A stretch of DNA of 64,000 nt from Salipaludibacillus neizhouensis (GTDB lineage Bacteria; Bacillota; Bacilli; Bacillales; Salisediminibacteriaceae), in NCBI RefSeq assembly GCF_002886185.1, contig NZ_KZ614147.1, positions 903,187 through 967,186 of the forward strand, in the 5' to 3' direction. The notes beneath the pieces were generated by a model that saw only the letters and a list, made by a program, of their open reading frames with translations, was not told the DNA's origin and did no database searches. The stretch's first letter is position 1; each line of letters begins with the position of its first letter. Positions 8,009-16,092 of the stretch are shown here, piece after piece. A program made the translations under genes and the position numbers.

Positions 8009-9070
8009 ATGAAAATGGTTTTTAGATGGTTCGGGGAAGGGAACGATAGTGTTTCTTTAAAACACATAGGGCAGATTCCGGGCGTAGAAGGTGTAGTATG
8101 GGCGCTTCATGATGTCCCTGTTGGAGAAGAATGGCCAATGGATAAAATTTCAGAAGTGAAAAAGCAAGCTAATAAGCATGATCTTCATATTGATGTTGTG
8201 GAAAGTGTAAATGTTCATGAAGATATTAAGCTTGGTTTGCCTACAAGGGACTTATACATTGAAAACTATAAAAAAACGATCGAGAAATTAGCGAAGGTGG
8301 GCGTTAAGGTCATCTGTTATAATTTTATGCCTGTTTTTGACTGGTTGCGAACGGATCTGTTTAAAGAGCTTGAAGATGGTTCTACGGCACTTTTTTATGA
8401 AGGATCGAAAATCAAAGATATTGATCCAATGGAGTTAGTCAAAAAAATAGGTGAAGACTCTGAATTAACGATGCCTGGCTGGGAGCCTGAAAGACTTTCC
8501 CATTTGGCTAAGTTATTTGACGCTTACAAAGATGTGACAACAGAAGATTTATGGGATAACTTAAAATACTTCTTAGATGAAATTATTCCAGTTGCAGAAA
8601 AACATGATATTAAAATGGGGATTCACCCAGATGATCCGCCATATCCGGTTTTCGGTTTGCCACGTATCATTATTAACCGAGAAAACATTCAACGATTTTT
8701 AAGTCTTGTTGATAACCCATACAACGGTTTAACACTATGCAGCGGTTCTTTAGGAGCCAATCCGAATAATGACATCGGAGCAATGGTTCGTGAATTTGCA
8801 GATCGCATTGCTTTTGCTCATATCCGCAATGTTCGAGTATATGAAAATGGTGACTTTATCGAGACATCCCACAGAACTCAGGATGGCACAGTCGATATTT
8901 ATGACATCGTCAAAGCGTATCATGAGAATGACTTTAAAGGATATGTGAGACCGGATCATGGAAGACATATTTGGGACGAAAAATGCCGACCTGGATATGG
9001 GTTAAATGACCGTGCGCTAGGAATCATGTATATGTGGGGAATTTGGGATTCTCTTGAAAGACAGAAGTGA
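8009..9070 (+). CDS. uxuA: D-mannonate dehydratase
   Basis: UxuA converts D-mannonate to 2-keto-3-deoxygluconate in the cytoplasm and needs Fe2+/Mn2+. The protein begins MKMVFRWFGEGNDSVSLKHI and continues IPGVEGVVWALHDVPVGE, the recognisable UxuA N-terminus. It carries the metal-site regions MGIHPDDPP, LCSGSLGANP, HIRNV and DHGRHIW. ATG 8009 is preferred over 7994 and 8003 because GGAG sits 9 bases upstream and homologues begin at this point; the product is then 353 residues, the usual length. It follows the aldolase gene by 36 bases. Confidence 0.93.
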   Translation: MKMVFRWFGEGNDSVSLKHIGQIPGVEGVVWALHDVPVGEEWPMDKISEVKKQANKHDLHIDVVESVNVHEDIKLGLPTRDLYIENYKKTIEKLAKVGVKVICYNFMPVFDWLRTDLFKELEDGSTALFYEGSKIKDIDPMELVKKIGEDSELTMPGWEPERLSHLAKLFDAYKDVTTEDLWDNLKYFLDEIIPVAEKHDIKMGIHPDDPPYPVFGLPRIIINRENIQRFLSLVDNPYNGLTLCSGSLGANPNNDIGAMVREFADRIAFAHIRNVRVYENGDFIETSHRTQDGTVDIYDIVKAYHENDFKGYVRPDHGRHIWDEKCRPGYGLNDRALGIMYMWGIWDSLERQK

Positions 9071-9121
9071 GTGTGAAGACTTATTTCAAAAATAGGGAAT
9101 TTATGAAGGGAGTGTTGGGTT

Positions 9122-9970
9122 ATGTTAACACTAAATGAAAATCTTAAAGGAAAAGTAGCCGTAATTACTGGAGGAAGTGGTGTCCTCTGCAGTGCGATGG
9201 CAAAGGAACTGGCCAGACAGGGAGTGAAGGTTGCCATTCTTAATCGAACGGAAGAAAAAGGGAAAGAAGTGGAACAAAGCATTAGAGAAGCTGGAGGAGA
9301 AGCTTTAGCGATTTCTTGTGATGTTCTGGATATTGCAAGTATCAAAAAAGCCGAACAAATCGTCACAGATACATTTGGTGTTTGTGACATTTTAATCAAT
9401 GGAGCCGGCGGAAACCACCCAGATGGAATTACGACAAATGAAATCTTCCAACAAGAAGATGTGGAAAAAGAGGACGTCTCTACTTTCTTTGATTTAAAGA
9501 GTGAAGGATTTGGGCATGTTTTTAACTTGAACATTTTAGGAACGGTAAACCCAACACAAATCTTTTTAAAGAAAATGATTCAAAAAGAAAATGTGGTTGT
9601 CATCAATATGTCATCAATGAGTGCCCCGTCCCCAATGACAAAGGTCCCTGCCTACAGTGCGGCAAAAGCTGCTATTGATAATTTTACAAAGTGGTTAGCC
9701 GTTCATATGGCTCAAACCGGGGTACGCGTAAATGCCATCGCTCCAGGCTTCTTCCTCACAGATCAAAACCGAAATCTATTAACAAATGAAGACGGTTCAC
9801 ACACCGAAAGAGCAAATAAGATTATTACACATACACCGATGAGAAGATTTGGTGATCCCGAAGATTTACTTGGAACATTATTATGGTTAGTCGACAACAA
9901 CATGTCTGGCTTTGTAACAGGCGTAACCATCCCTGTTGACGGCGGATTTATGGCATATTCAGGTGTATAA
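9122..9970 (+). CDS. uxuB: SDR oxidoreductase, probable D-mannonate oxidoreductase (fructuronate reductase)
   Basis: A 282-residue short-chain dehydrogenase. It shows the NAD(P) motif [11 protein letters not shown] at about 18-28, NGAGG, and the catalytic Ser (MSSMSA) and Tyr-x3-Lys (YSAAK). It matches the B. subtilis YjmF/UxuB type of SDR that interconverts fructuronate and mannonate, which is non-homologous to the E. coli UxuB. It ends the operon directly behind uxuA, consistent with that role. A clear promoter-proximal terminator does not follow; an REP-like unit begins 18 bases after the stop. Confidence 0.82.
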   Translation: MLTLNENLKGKVAVITGGSGVLCSAMAKELARQGVKVAILNRTEEKGKEVEQSIREAGGEALAISCDVLDIASIKKAEQIVTDTFGVCDILINGAGGNHPDGITTNEIFQQEDVEKEDVSTFFDLKSEGFGHVFNLNILGTVNPTQIFLKKMIQKENVVVINMSSMSAPSPMTKVPAYSAAKAAIDNFTKWLAVHMAQTGVRVNAIAPGFFLTDQNRNLLTNEDGSHTERANKIITHTPMRRFGDPEDLLGTLLWLVDNNMSGFVTGVTIPVDGGFMAYSGV

Positions 9971-9987
9971 GGAAGCATAGGTGTGAA

Positions 9988-10013
9988 GAAGCATAGGGAC
10001 GGTTCTGTGCCTC
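9988..10013 (+). repeat. REP-like unit, copy 2
   Basis: GAAGCATAGGGACGGTTCT followed by GTGCCTC, immediately behind the uxuB stop codon. A half-unit GGAAGCATAGG (9971-9981) precedes it. Confidence 0.75.
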
Positions 10014-10070
10014 ATTTTAAAAGTTTGAGTAATGGTGTTACCAGATGGTTATCGGAAAATTTTAAATAGT

Positions 10071-10116
10071 AAACCTCGCCATGCGTGAAGAATAGCCCTT
10101 ACACATAGCGAGGTTT
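10071..10116 (+). terminator. Hairpin of the GTGAAG family
   Basis: AAACCTCGC (10071-10079) pairs perfectly with GCGAGGTTT (10108-10116). The inner part, ATGCGTGAAG against CTTACACAT, extends the stem with one mismatch and a bulge. It may terminate the uronate operon. The same inner GCGTGAAG/CTTCACGC stem recurs in other hairpins of the window. Confidence 0.6.
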
Positions 10117-10270
10117 GGTTAGTTAAAGAAAAGATTGTGATAGCGTGCATATGCATTTATCGCAGTATGGTTTTTATGAAGTGTGGGGTGAAAGGAAGGG
10201 ACTAGACATTGATTGCTAGTCCCTGTCTCTTTCCCGAAGTTTAGTAGATTTTGTCGTCGACGTTAAAAGT

Positions 10271-10296
10271 GAAGCAGAGAACCGTCCCGAAGCTTC
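10271..10296 (-). repeat. REP-like unit, copy 3
   Basis: GAAGCAGAGAACCGTCCC then GAAGCTTC on the plus strand. With copy 2 it brackets the hairpin at 10071-10116 as an inverted pair. Confidence 0.75.
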
Positions 10297-10575
10297 CTCA
10301 TCCAATTCTTCTATTGAGTCATTTGTCTGTCTCATTATGGGTATATCCCTCATTAATCTTGTCCATTTATAAATACATTTTGACTGTAAAAGGTTGAGAT
10401 AACTCCCTAGATGACTAACTCCGTATTCTCACGCTGTTCAACCGTTTCACCTTTTTTCCTTGAATGGATTCGTATTTCTAACTATTTCATTAATCCACGC
10501 CAAAATTGTACCCACATTCGATCAAATCGCTGCAGTTGCAAGAACAAACCGTCCAAATGCCTTTATACAAAACTA

Positions 10576-10673
10576 TTGTTTGGAAGATGCAGACTCCACA
10601 GAGCGTTAGTTCGCTAGAGGAGTCTTGCGAATCGTCCATGGAAAGAGAGCGGTATTTTCCCCAAACAACCTTC
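10576..10673. repeat. Degraded dispersed Bacillus-type repeat
   Basis: AGACTCCACAGAGCG, GAGGAGTCTTGCGAATCG and CCAAACAACCTTCG resemble the long repeat at 58439-58572 in reverse. Open frames across 10411-10688 are shadows of this repeat rather than genes. Confidence 0.45.
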
Positions 10674-10798
10674 GATGATAACAAATAAAAACACTGAATT
10701 AGAGATAACAGATGAAAAGCTTGTTAAAAACTGCATGACTATTTTTCTAATCTTGATAACTATGGAAAGGGATCATTCTCTTCACTTGAGATTCCATC

Positions 10799-10815
10799 AT
10801 ATCGGTAGGCGATAT
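10799..10815. promoter_or_regulatory. TATCG-N5-CGATA site 1
   Basis: ATATCG, spacer GTAGG, CGATAT. First of six sites with the same half-sites and a fixed 5-base spacer, all within 10.8-16.25 kb. Around it, 10.68-11.58 kb has no convincing gene but ten CGATAC/CGATAT words. Confidence 0.6.
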
Positions 10816-10968
10816 AGCTTTATAGATTGGTCCGAAAGGCTTCATATCACATAAGAATGTGAAATCGCCATGCGATATATCAAGTGCAACAAAATTATCG
10901 AGATAGCTATCGTATACCTAGACAATAATGGTATACTTAATAGACAATTAGTGAGGAATTACCTCATG

Positions 10969-10982
10969 ATTTCCCGGGAAAT
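10969..10982. repeat. Perfect 14-base palindrome
   Basis: ATTTCCCGGGAAAT is perfectly symmetric, and directly before it TGAGG/CCTCA (10952-10966) makes a short stem. Its function is unknown; it lies in the gene-poor stretch upstream of the HTH gene. Confidence 0.4.
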
Positions 10983-11110
10983 GTCGTTTTAGAAGGGCTC
11001 TAATTAGGTGGAATTGGGTGTAGTGCGCTTTTCTTTTTATGAAGTAACTCTCGTACCCATAGGGTCTTCTTCTATGTGTATCCCACAAATCATGGCCTCA
11101 GCTGTTCGAG

Positions 11111-11153
11111 GTTTTCCTGTATTGTATCGGTAGGCGATACAATACAGGAAAAC
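11111..11153. repeat. Perfect 19-bp inverted repeat with TATCG-N5-CGATA tip (site 2)
   Basis: The arm GTTTTCCTGTATTGTATCG (11111-11129) and its exact complement (11135-11153) enclose the 5-base spacer GTAGG. There is no T-run after it, so it is not an ordinary terminator. The tip is identical in form to site 1, while the outer arms differ between sites. Confidence 0.85.
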
Positions 11154-11236
11154 TAGCGCAAAGTGAGCGATATGTGAATGGGCATAGGTTTATCTGAGAG
11201 GGTGGCAATTGGCATACCTTCGTTCTAACCGTGATC

Positions 11237-11283
11237 GTAGCGTTACGCAATATGTACAAGTTTTTGGACGATACAATTTAGCG
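11237..11283 (+). pseudogene. Fragment of the DUF3967-like HTH gene
   Basis: GTAGCGTTACGCAATATG, then TTTTTGGACGATACA, follows the sequence of the intact gene around 11776-11812 (ATAGCGTTACGCGATACG, then CCTTTGGACGATACAG) at most positions. The frame is not maintained beyond it. It is a short decayed copy about 500 bases upstream of the intact gene. Confidence 0.6.
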
Positions 11284-11517
11284 TAGGACCTTCTGTAAAT
11301 AGAGGGAGTGGAAGAATCTATTGAAAGAGTAATTGCGATACATAGAATCCCACACATAGAAATTAATGGGCGATATACATAAGCGATATACATCTAAAAG
11401 AGATTACAATTTGAAGTCGCAGCAGGCGGCATGCATGGTGAAGAAAGCATGGGAAAGTGTAATAAAACAAAGCCATTTCAATAGATCGACTCTAGAAATG
11501 GATGGTCATGTTTATCA

Positions 11518-11532
11518 TATCGCGGGGCGATA
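11518..11532. promoter_or_regulatory. TATCG-N5-CGATA site 3
   Basis: TATCG, spacer CGGGG, CGATA, 62 bases before the start codon of the HTH gene, a position suited to autoregulation. Confidence 0.6.
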
Positions 11533-11593
11533 CACTAGCAATTTTCACCATAAAAAACCTAGATATTTATTAGATTAGTAAAGGAGAGACGAT

Positions 11594-12307
11594 ATGCGAC
11601 ATGATATACAACCAAATGAACGGTCTTTTTCTACAAAGGAAGTGGCAGAGAAAGTGGGGATTGCAACTCCCACGGTTCGAAAGTATGGCCAAATCCTAGA
11701 GCGAAACGGCTATGAATTTTTTAAAGATGCAGATCGGCGTATCTTTGTTCAATCAGACATCGAAGCACTTATAGCGTTACGCGATACGGACAGGCCTTTG
11801 GACGATACAGCAAAAGATCTTATGGAGCAACAAAAAGAAAGATTAGAAGACTCCAATCAAACATCCCCAGCTGTATCGGCACCCGATACATATGCTAATC
11901 TACCGAATGATCCCAACCAATTAAAAGAGTTCTTACAGTATCTAGCAAATGAACTGGCGGCGACTCGTGATATGAATAACCAACTGACAAACAGTATGTC
12001 TGAATTAAAAACAACGGTTTCCCGGCTTCAACAGGACCACCATGTGATCAGTTCTGTTATAGGGAATTCTGCACAAAAAACGAATGCTAAAATAGAAAAG
12101 TTAACGGAACAACAAAGAACCGAGTTCGATACATTGCTTGAACAAGAAAAACAAAAAAGTGAATTCTTACAAAAAGAATTACAAATGATGCGGGACGAAC
12201 AGCAAAGAGAATGGCGTTCACAAAACGAGTTTAATAAACGTTTAGAGGGTGCGGTACAAAAACCTAAAGGAGTTTTGGAGGGGCTATTTTCCAAACTGCG
12301 CAAATAG
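11594..12307 (+). CDS. RacA/DUF3967-like DNA-binding coiled-coil protein
   Basis: A 237-residue protein in three parts. An N-terminal MerR/RacA-type helix-turn-helix (about 10-65: STKEVAEKVGIATPTVRKYG, then RRIFVQSDIEAL) is followed by a polar linker. A coiled coil runs from about 105 to 215, rich in Gln, Glu and Lys. A short basic amphipathic tail, KPKGVLEGLFSKLRK, resembles the DUF3967 end. Such proteins occur on Bacillus plasmids and chromosomes; RacA anchors chromosomes, and the plasmid members are unproven but suspected in segregation or regulation. AAAGGAG precedes ATG 11594. The coding sequence contains one TATCG-N5-CGATA site (11874-11888), and others lie before and after it. Two decayed fragments of the gene flank it. 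Confidence 0.7.
   Translation: MRHDIQPNERSFSTKEVAEKVGIATPTVRKYGQILERNGYEFFKDADRRIFVQSDIEALIALRDTDRPLDDTAKDLMEQQKERLEDSNQTSPAVSAPDTYANLPNDPNQLKEFLQYLANELAATRDMNNQLTNSMSELKTTVSRLQQDHHVISSVIGNSAQKTNAKIEKLTEQQRTEFDTLLEQEKQKSEFLQKELQMMRDEQQREWRSQNEFNKRLEGAVQKPKGVLEGLFSKLRK
11874..11888. promoter_or_regulatory. TATCG-N5-CGATA site 4, inside the HTH gene
   Basis: TATCG, spacer GCACC, CGATA, encoding the Val-Ser-Ala-Pro-Asp region of the linker. The equivalent position in the decayed copy (16231-16245) keeps the site while the reading frame is lost. Confidence 0.55.
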
Positions 12308-12395
12308 GCTGGAATCATGGAAGTTTTCTGTTTTAAATTAACTCATCCTGAATGGGTGGAAGAATCGTTTGTTATAAACATAGTAATTAATAGAA

Positions 12396-12440
12396 AGCCG
12401 CCATGCGTGAAGAAGGTCACTTCGCGCATGGCGGCTGTTT
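12396..12440 (+). terminator. Terminator of the HTH gene
   Basis: AGCCGCCATGCG (12396-12407) pairs perfectly with CGCATGGCGGCT (12425-12436), followed by GTTTGTTT. The loop side again holds TGAAGAAGGTCACTTCG, the GTGAAG-family core. Confidence 0.8.
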
Positions 12441-12826
12441 GTTTATGGCTGTGTATAGTATAGAAATCTTCCTCGCTCTCATTAGTAAAAAAATATCGTT
12501 ACACAGATCGATAATGATAGAGTGTGAGGAATGATACTTATTAAACCAAAAGAATAGAGTGGAATCCAAGAAAATATAACTTTGCTGTAAATGGACGGGA
12601 GTAATATCTTTCCTTTTCAACGTTTATCGTAATTTAGTCATAATTTTTCTTATTCTGATAATAGTTTGATCATATTTTTCATTTACACTAAATTTGTACC
12701 TCACAAAGAGGGCAATGCAAAATGTTCAAAGGAGGTCGTTTTGAAGTTCCCCCAAAGAACTAAATAATCATTACTTATAAGGTTTGGGTGTAAAAAAAAT
12801 TACTTATTTTCAAGGAGGACTACAAA

Positions 12827-14488
12827 ATGGTAGTAAAACGTAATCTTAATACTGAAAAGAAAGTATCAAAACGACAGAGTCGAAAAGTACCGTTTGTGTT
12901 ATCAACGTCTATGTTAGCTGCAACATTTTTGGTTGCGGGAACAACGGTATCCGCAGATGAACATAATGGAGAAGATGTAAAACACGGTGAAATTGTATCT
13001 GAAGTGGCCCAAGCTCTTCCAGGCTCACCTGAAAAAGGGCAGATCATGAGTTCAATTGCTCAAGGCGATTATGAGCTAGCGAATGAAATTTTAAGTGACT
13101 TAATTGATGAAAGTGAAAATTTAGATGAAGAAGATTTTGAAGACTTAATTCCAGAAGACGGAACAGAAGATGGAGCAGCAGAACAAGACGCAACAGAAGA
13201 TGAAGCAGCAGAAGAAGACGCAACAGAAGATGAAGCAGCAGAAGAAGACGCAACAGAAGATGAAGCAGCAGAAGAAGACGCAACAGAAGATGAAGCAGCA
13301 GAAGAAGACGCAACAGAAGATGAAGCAGCAGAAGAAGACGGAACAGAAGATGGAGCAGCAGAAGAAGACGGAACAGAAGATGGAGCAGCAGAAGAAGACG
13401 GAACAGAAGATGGAGCAGCAGAAGAAGAAGCAACAGAAGATGAAGCAGAAGAAGAAGAAGGAACAGAAGATGAAGCAGTAGAAGAAGAAGGAACAGAAGA
13501 TGAAGCAGTAGAAGAAGAAGGAACAGAAGATGAAGCAGTAGAAGAAGAAGGAACAGAAGATGAAGCAGTAGAAGAAGAAGGAACAGAAGAAGAAGCAACA
13601 GAGGATGAAGGAACAGAAGAAGAAGCAACAGAGGATGAAGCAACAGAAGATGAAGCAGCAGAAGAAGAAGGAACAGAAGATGAAGCAGCAGAAGAAGAAG
13701 CAACAGAAGATGGAGCAGTAGAAGAAGAAGCACCAGAAGAAGAAGGAACAGAAGATGAAGCAGCAGAAGAAGAAGCAACAGAAGATGGAGCAGTAGAAGA
13801 AGAAGCAGCAGAAGAAGAAGCGACAGAAGAAGAAGTAGCAGAAGAAGAGGCAGCAGAAGAAGACGCAACAGAGGATGAAGTAGCAGAAGAAGAAGCACCA
13901 GAAGAAGAAGCGCTAGCAGAAACAGAGCAGCAATTAGATGCCCAACACGATGAAATTGTTGAGGAAATAACAGACCGTTATCAATCAATCTTTGATAGAA
14001 ATGAAGCACTATTAGATTATCAAGATCTCTATATAGAGGATCAATTGGTATCGATCGGTGTGATAGATGAAACGGAAGATGCAGAGGCTCTTGAAGAAGA
14101 AATTGCTCTAATCACTGAAGATGTAGAAGAGAATCTTGATGAAGGTGCAGATGGAAATAGTCAAGATATCCAAGCAGAAGGCAATGCAGAGGTTCAGGCT
14201 GGTGCAGAAGCTGAAGTCGTAACAAATGAAAATGGTGCAGTAGAATCTGACGAAACAACAGATGAGAATGCTACTGTTGCTGTAATTGACGCAGACGCTA
14301 ACGCAGACGCAGAAGCCAATACAGAAATTCAAGCTGATGAAGAAGCTGAATCAGACCAGCTAGTGGAAGGTGAAAATGATCAGCAGGTTCAGCAGGAAGG
14401 TTCTACGTTCGGACCTTTTCTACAGCTGACTAATGCTTATGAGAAAGTTAAGAACTCTTATACTAATTTCATCTCTTCATTGAAATAA
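12827..14488 (+). CDS. Secreted acidic decamer-repeat protein
   Basis: A 553-residue protein of unknown function. A signal peptide is likely: a basic N-terminus (KRQSRK), a hydrophobic stretch to about residue 40, and cleavage near VSA-DE. A helical segment follows (about 45-110), then about 250 residues (113-362) of near-perfect ten-residue units such as TEDEAAEEDA. A second helical segment (about 365-430) and an Asp/Asn/Ala-rich region follow. The C-terminus ends FGPFLQLTNAYEKVKNSY. There is no sortase motif. AAGGAGG lies 8 bases before the ATG. The extreme negative charge fits a protein exposed to high salt or alkaline pH. A strong terminator follows. An orphan response regulator is next, but there is no proof of a link. 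Confidence 0.8.
   Translation: MVVKRNLNTEKKVSKRQSRKVPFVLSTSMLAATFLVAGTTVSADEHNGEDVKHGEIVSEVAQALPGSPEKGQIMSSIAQGDYELANEILSDLIDESENLDEEDFEDLIPEDGTEDGAAEQDATEDEAAEEDATEDEAAEEDATEDEAAEEDATEDEAAEEDATEDEAAEEDGTEDGAAEEDGTEDGAAEEDGTEDGAAEEEATEDEAEEEEGTEDEAVEEEGTEDEAVEEEGTEDEAVEEEGTEDEAVEEEGTEEEATEDEGTEEEATEDEATEDEAAEEEGTEDEAAEEEATEDGAVEEEAPEEEGTEDEAAEEEATEDGAVEEEAAEEEATEEEVAEEEAAEEDATEDEVAEEEAPEEEALAETEQQLDAQHDEIVEEITDRYQSIFDRNEALLDYQDLYIEDQLVSIGVIDETEDAEALEEEIALITEDVEENLDEGADGNSQDIQAEGNAEVQAGAEAEVVTNENGAVESDETTDENATVAVIDADANADAEANTEIQADEEAESDQLVEGENDQQVQQEGSTFGPFLQLTNAYEKVKNSYTNFISSLK
13163..13912 (+). repeat. Coding tandem repeat, about 25 units of 30 bases
   Basis: Units of the type ACAGAAGATGAAGCAGCAG plus AAGAAGACGCA are nearly identical at the left end and drift toward the right, with variants GlyAla, Val and ProGlu. 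The near identity of the first blocks indicates recent unit duplication. The minus strand gives a long poly-Leu open frame that is an artefact. Confidence 0.95.
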
Positions 14489-14500
14489 CTGATATTGTAT

Positions 14501-14532
14501 AAGAACTCTGGTGAACATTCACCAGAGTTCTT
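14501..14532 (+). terminator. Terminator after the acidic repeat protein
   Basis: AAGAACTCTGGTGA (14501-14514) and TCACCAGAGTTCTT (14519-14532) form a perfect 14-bp stem with loop ACAT. The inner part again reads GTGAA/TTCAC. Confidence 0.85.
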
Positions 14533-14729
14533 ATCTGTAATAAGACAAACTTTATACTTTGACTTGAGCATAAAAGACCTAAAAAATTGATTGCTACGTG
14601 TTTTCTTAATGAATCTATCGTCTCTTGATAAGTGAATCAGGACAATGCTACTTTGAATAGAGGACTTAGTAAAAACTGGTTCCAAAACTTTTTAAACAAT
14701 TTTGTTAATTTACTAGAGGAGTGCGTAAT

Positions 14730-15422
14730 ATGTTTAAAGTTTTAGTCGCAGATGATGAAGATTCAATTCGTGAAATTTTAAAGTACTCTCTTAATAAGAA
14801 TGGTATGGAAGTATGTGAAGCGCGTACAGGTAAAGAAGTGTTAGAAAGCCTTCGATCCTTTTCGGCTGATTTTATCATTCTTGACATTATGATGCCTGAA
14901 ATGGATGGCTATGAAGTGTGCAGAGAGTTAAGAAAAACGTCCGAAGTCCCAATCCTTATGGTAACGGCTAAAGGAGAAGAGTACGATCGTGTTCTCGGTT
15001 TAGAATTAGGTGCAGATGATTATATGATCAAACCATTCAGTCCGAGAGAATTAATTGCACGTATGAAAGCAATCTACAGAAGAATAGATTCTGGACACCC
15101 TATCAAAGTTGAAAATGAGCAAGAAGCTTACACTAATGGGGATTTAAAAATACACATTAAACACCGTAAAGTCACTGTAAAAAAAGAAGTTATTATTTTT
15201 AAGCCAAGGGAATTTGATTTACTGGCCTATCTAGCCAAATCACCTGGACAAGTCTTCACAAGAGAAGCCCTGTTGCATCATGTGTGGGGGTATGACTTTA
15301 TTGGGGACATCCGTACGGTCGATGTGCATGTAAAAAAAATTCGTGAAAAACTTAAAGAGAAGAAATCTGATGTGTTGCAAACAGTATGGGGAGTGGGATA
15401 CAAATTTGAACCTAAGTTGTAA
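14730..15422 (+). CDS. OmpR/PhoB-family response regulator, orphan
   Basis: A 230-residue two-domain regulator. The receiver has DD at 8-9, phospho-acceptor Asp52 in FIILDIMMPEMDGYE, Thr in MVTAKGE and Lys in DDYMIKPFSPREL. The C-terminal winged helix includes FKPREFDLLAYLAKSPGQVFTRE, HVWGYDF, and the DVHVKKIREKL recognition helix, ending GVGYKFEPKL. I place the start at ATG 14730, 9 bases after GAGGAG; the in-frame GTG 14721 abuts the ribosome site. No histidine kinase gene follows or precedes, so its kinase must be elsewhere. It could control the acidic repeat gene upstream, but this is only a positional guess. Confidence 0.88.
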   Translation: MFKVLVADDEDSIREILKYSLNKNGMEVCEARTGKEVLESLRSFSADFIILDIMMPEMDGYEVCRELRKTSEVPILMVTAKGEEYDRVLGLELGADDYMIKPFSPRELIARMKAIYRRIDSGHPIKVENEQEAYTNGDLKIHIKHRKVTVKKEVIIFKPREFDLLAYLAKSPGQVFTREALLHHVWGYDFIGDIRTVDVHVKKIREKLKEKKSDVLQTVWGVGYKFEPKL

Positions 15423-15609
15423 GACGAGAGGAGGCACTGTTCCCCTGCTTCTTCTTACTAATAAGTATAATAAATATTTTTTTAGAATAAGTCATATACA
15501 ACGTTTTACCTCTCTATAATTAGGGAAAAGGAAAATACTACGTGAAAAATCTTTATTCCGCTTATATCGTACAGATTACTGGTCAAAGCAGAAAGGGTGA
15601 GGATATAAC

Positions 15610-15894
15610 ATGAGTAAAAAAAATGTTGCCCCAAAAAGTGCCATGGTCGTCAGAAACGAAGCAGGAAAAGGGATAGATGTCATTTCCGCAAAGATAATTG
15701 CACAAGCCCTTAAAAAAGGGGAAAATGTCTTCGAACTATTGGAAACGTTCTCAAACATGACTAGAGTGGATGATTCATTCATTGTAGGCGAGGAACCTCA
15801 AGAGGCTTCAGCCATATATCTTAATAAATTAAACAACTACAAATTTACTGTGAATCGATGCCGTAAAAATACGTTCTCTTTTTCACCTTGCTAA
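15610..15894 (+). CDS. Small protein of unknown function
   Basis: A 94-residue frame with a convincing GGGTGAGG site before ATG 15610. The first half (about 1-50) is basic then helical, with AKSAMVV-like and ISAKIIAQALKKGENVFELLE segments. The second half is mixed, and the last 15 residues (RCRKNTFSFSPC) look unlike a natural C-terminus. It may therefore be a truncated or frameshifted gene. I do not recognise the family. It is co-directional with the response regulator 187 bases upstream. Confidence 0.5.
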   Translation: MSKKNVAPKSAMVVRNEAGKGIDVISAKIIAQALKKGENVFELLETFSNMTRVDDSFIVGEEPQEASAIYLNKLNNYKFTVNRCRKNTFSFSPC

Positions 15895-16004
15895 TCCGGA
15901 ATTAACTAAACCAATACACATAGATGAAGCACTCACACTCTAAAGGAATAGGTTGGCTTATATAGCTGAATTAGTTTTACTTAGTGCGAACTCTCATACC
16001 TGAA

Positions 16005-16045
16005 GTTTTGCCTTTCGTATCGGCAGGCGATATGAAAGGCAAAAC
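16005..16045. repeat. 18-bp inverted repeat with TATCG-N5-CGATA tip (site 5)
   Basis: GTTTTGCCTTTCGTATCG (16005-16022) and CGATATGAAAGGCAAAAC (16028-16045) pair at 17 of 18 positions around the spacer GCAGG. The outer arms differ from the 11111-11153 repeat but the tip and spacer are the same. Confidence 0.8.
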
Positions 16046-16092
16046 CGACATAGAAGGAGCGATACGCAACGAGCGTATTAGAGACAGCTCAG

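Noticed and set aside
11366-11578. 70-codon plus-strand frame before the HTH gene
   Set aside because: No ribosome site; it starts inside CGATATACAT direct repeats and contains one of the inverted-repeat sites. I treat it as non-coding.
12820-13047. Minus-strand frame opposite the signal peptide of the acidic protein
   Set aside because: Shadow frame of a well supported gene.
13163-13912. Regular 30-base repeats that could suggest a CRISPR array
   Set aside because: Repeats are head-to-tail without spacers, in frame, and encode the acidic decamers.
13044-14009. Long minus-strand open frame, almost all Leu
   Set aside because: It is the antisense of the acidic GAA/GCA-rich tandem repeat; the composition is not protein-like and there is no ribosome site.
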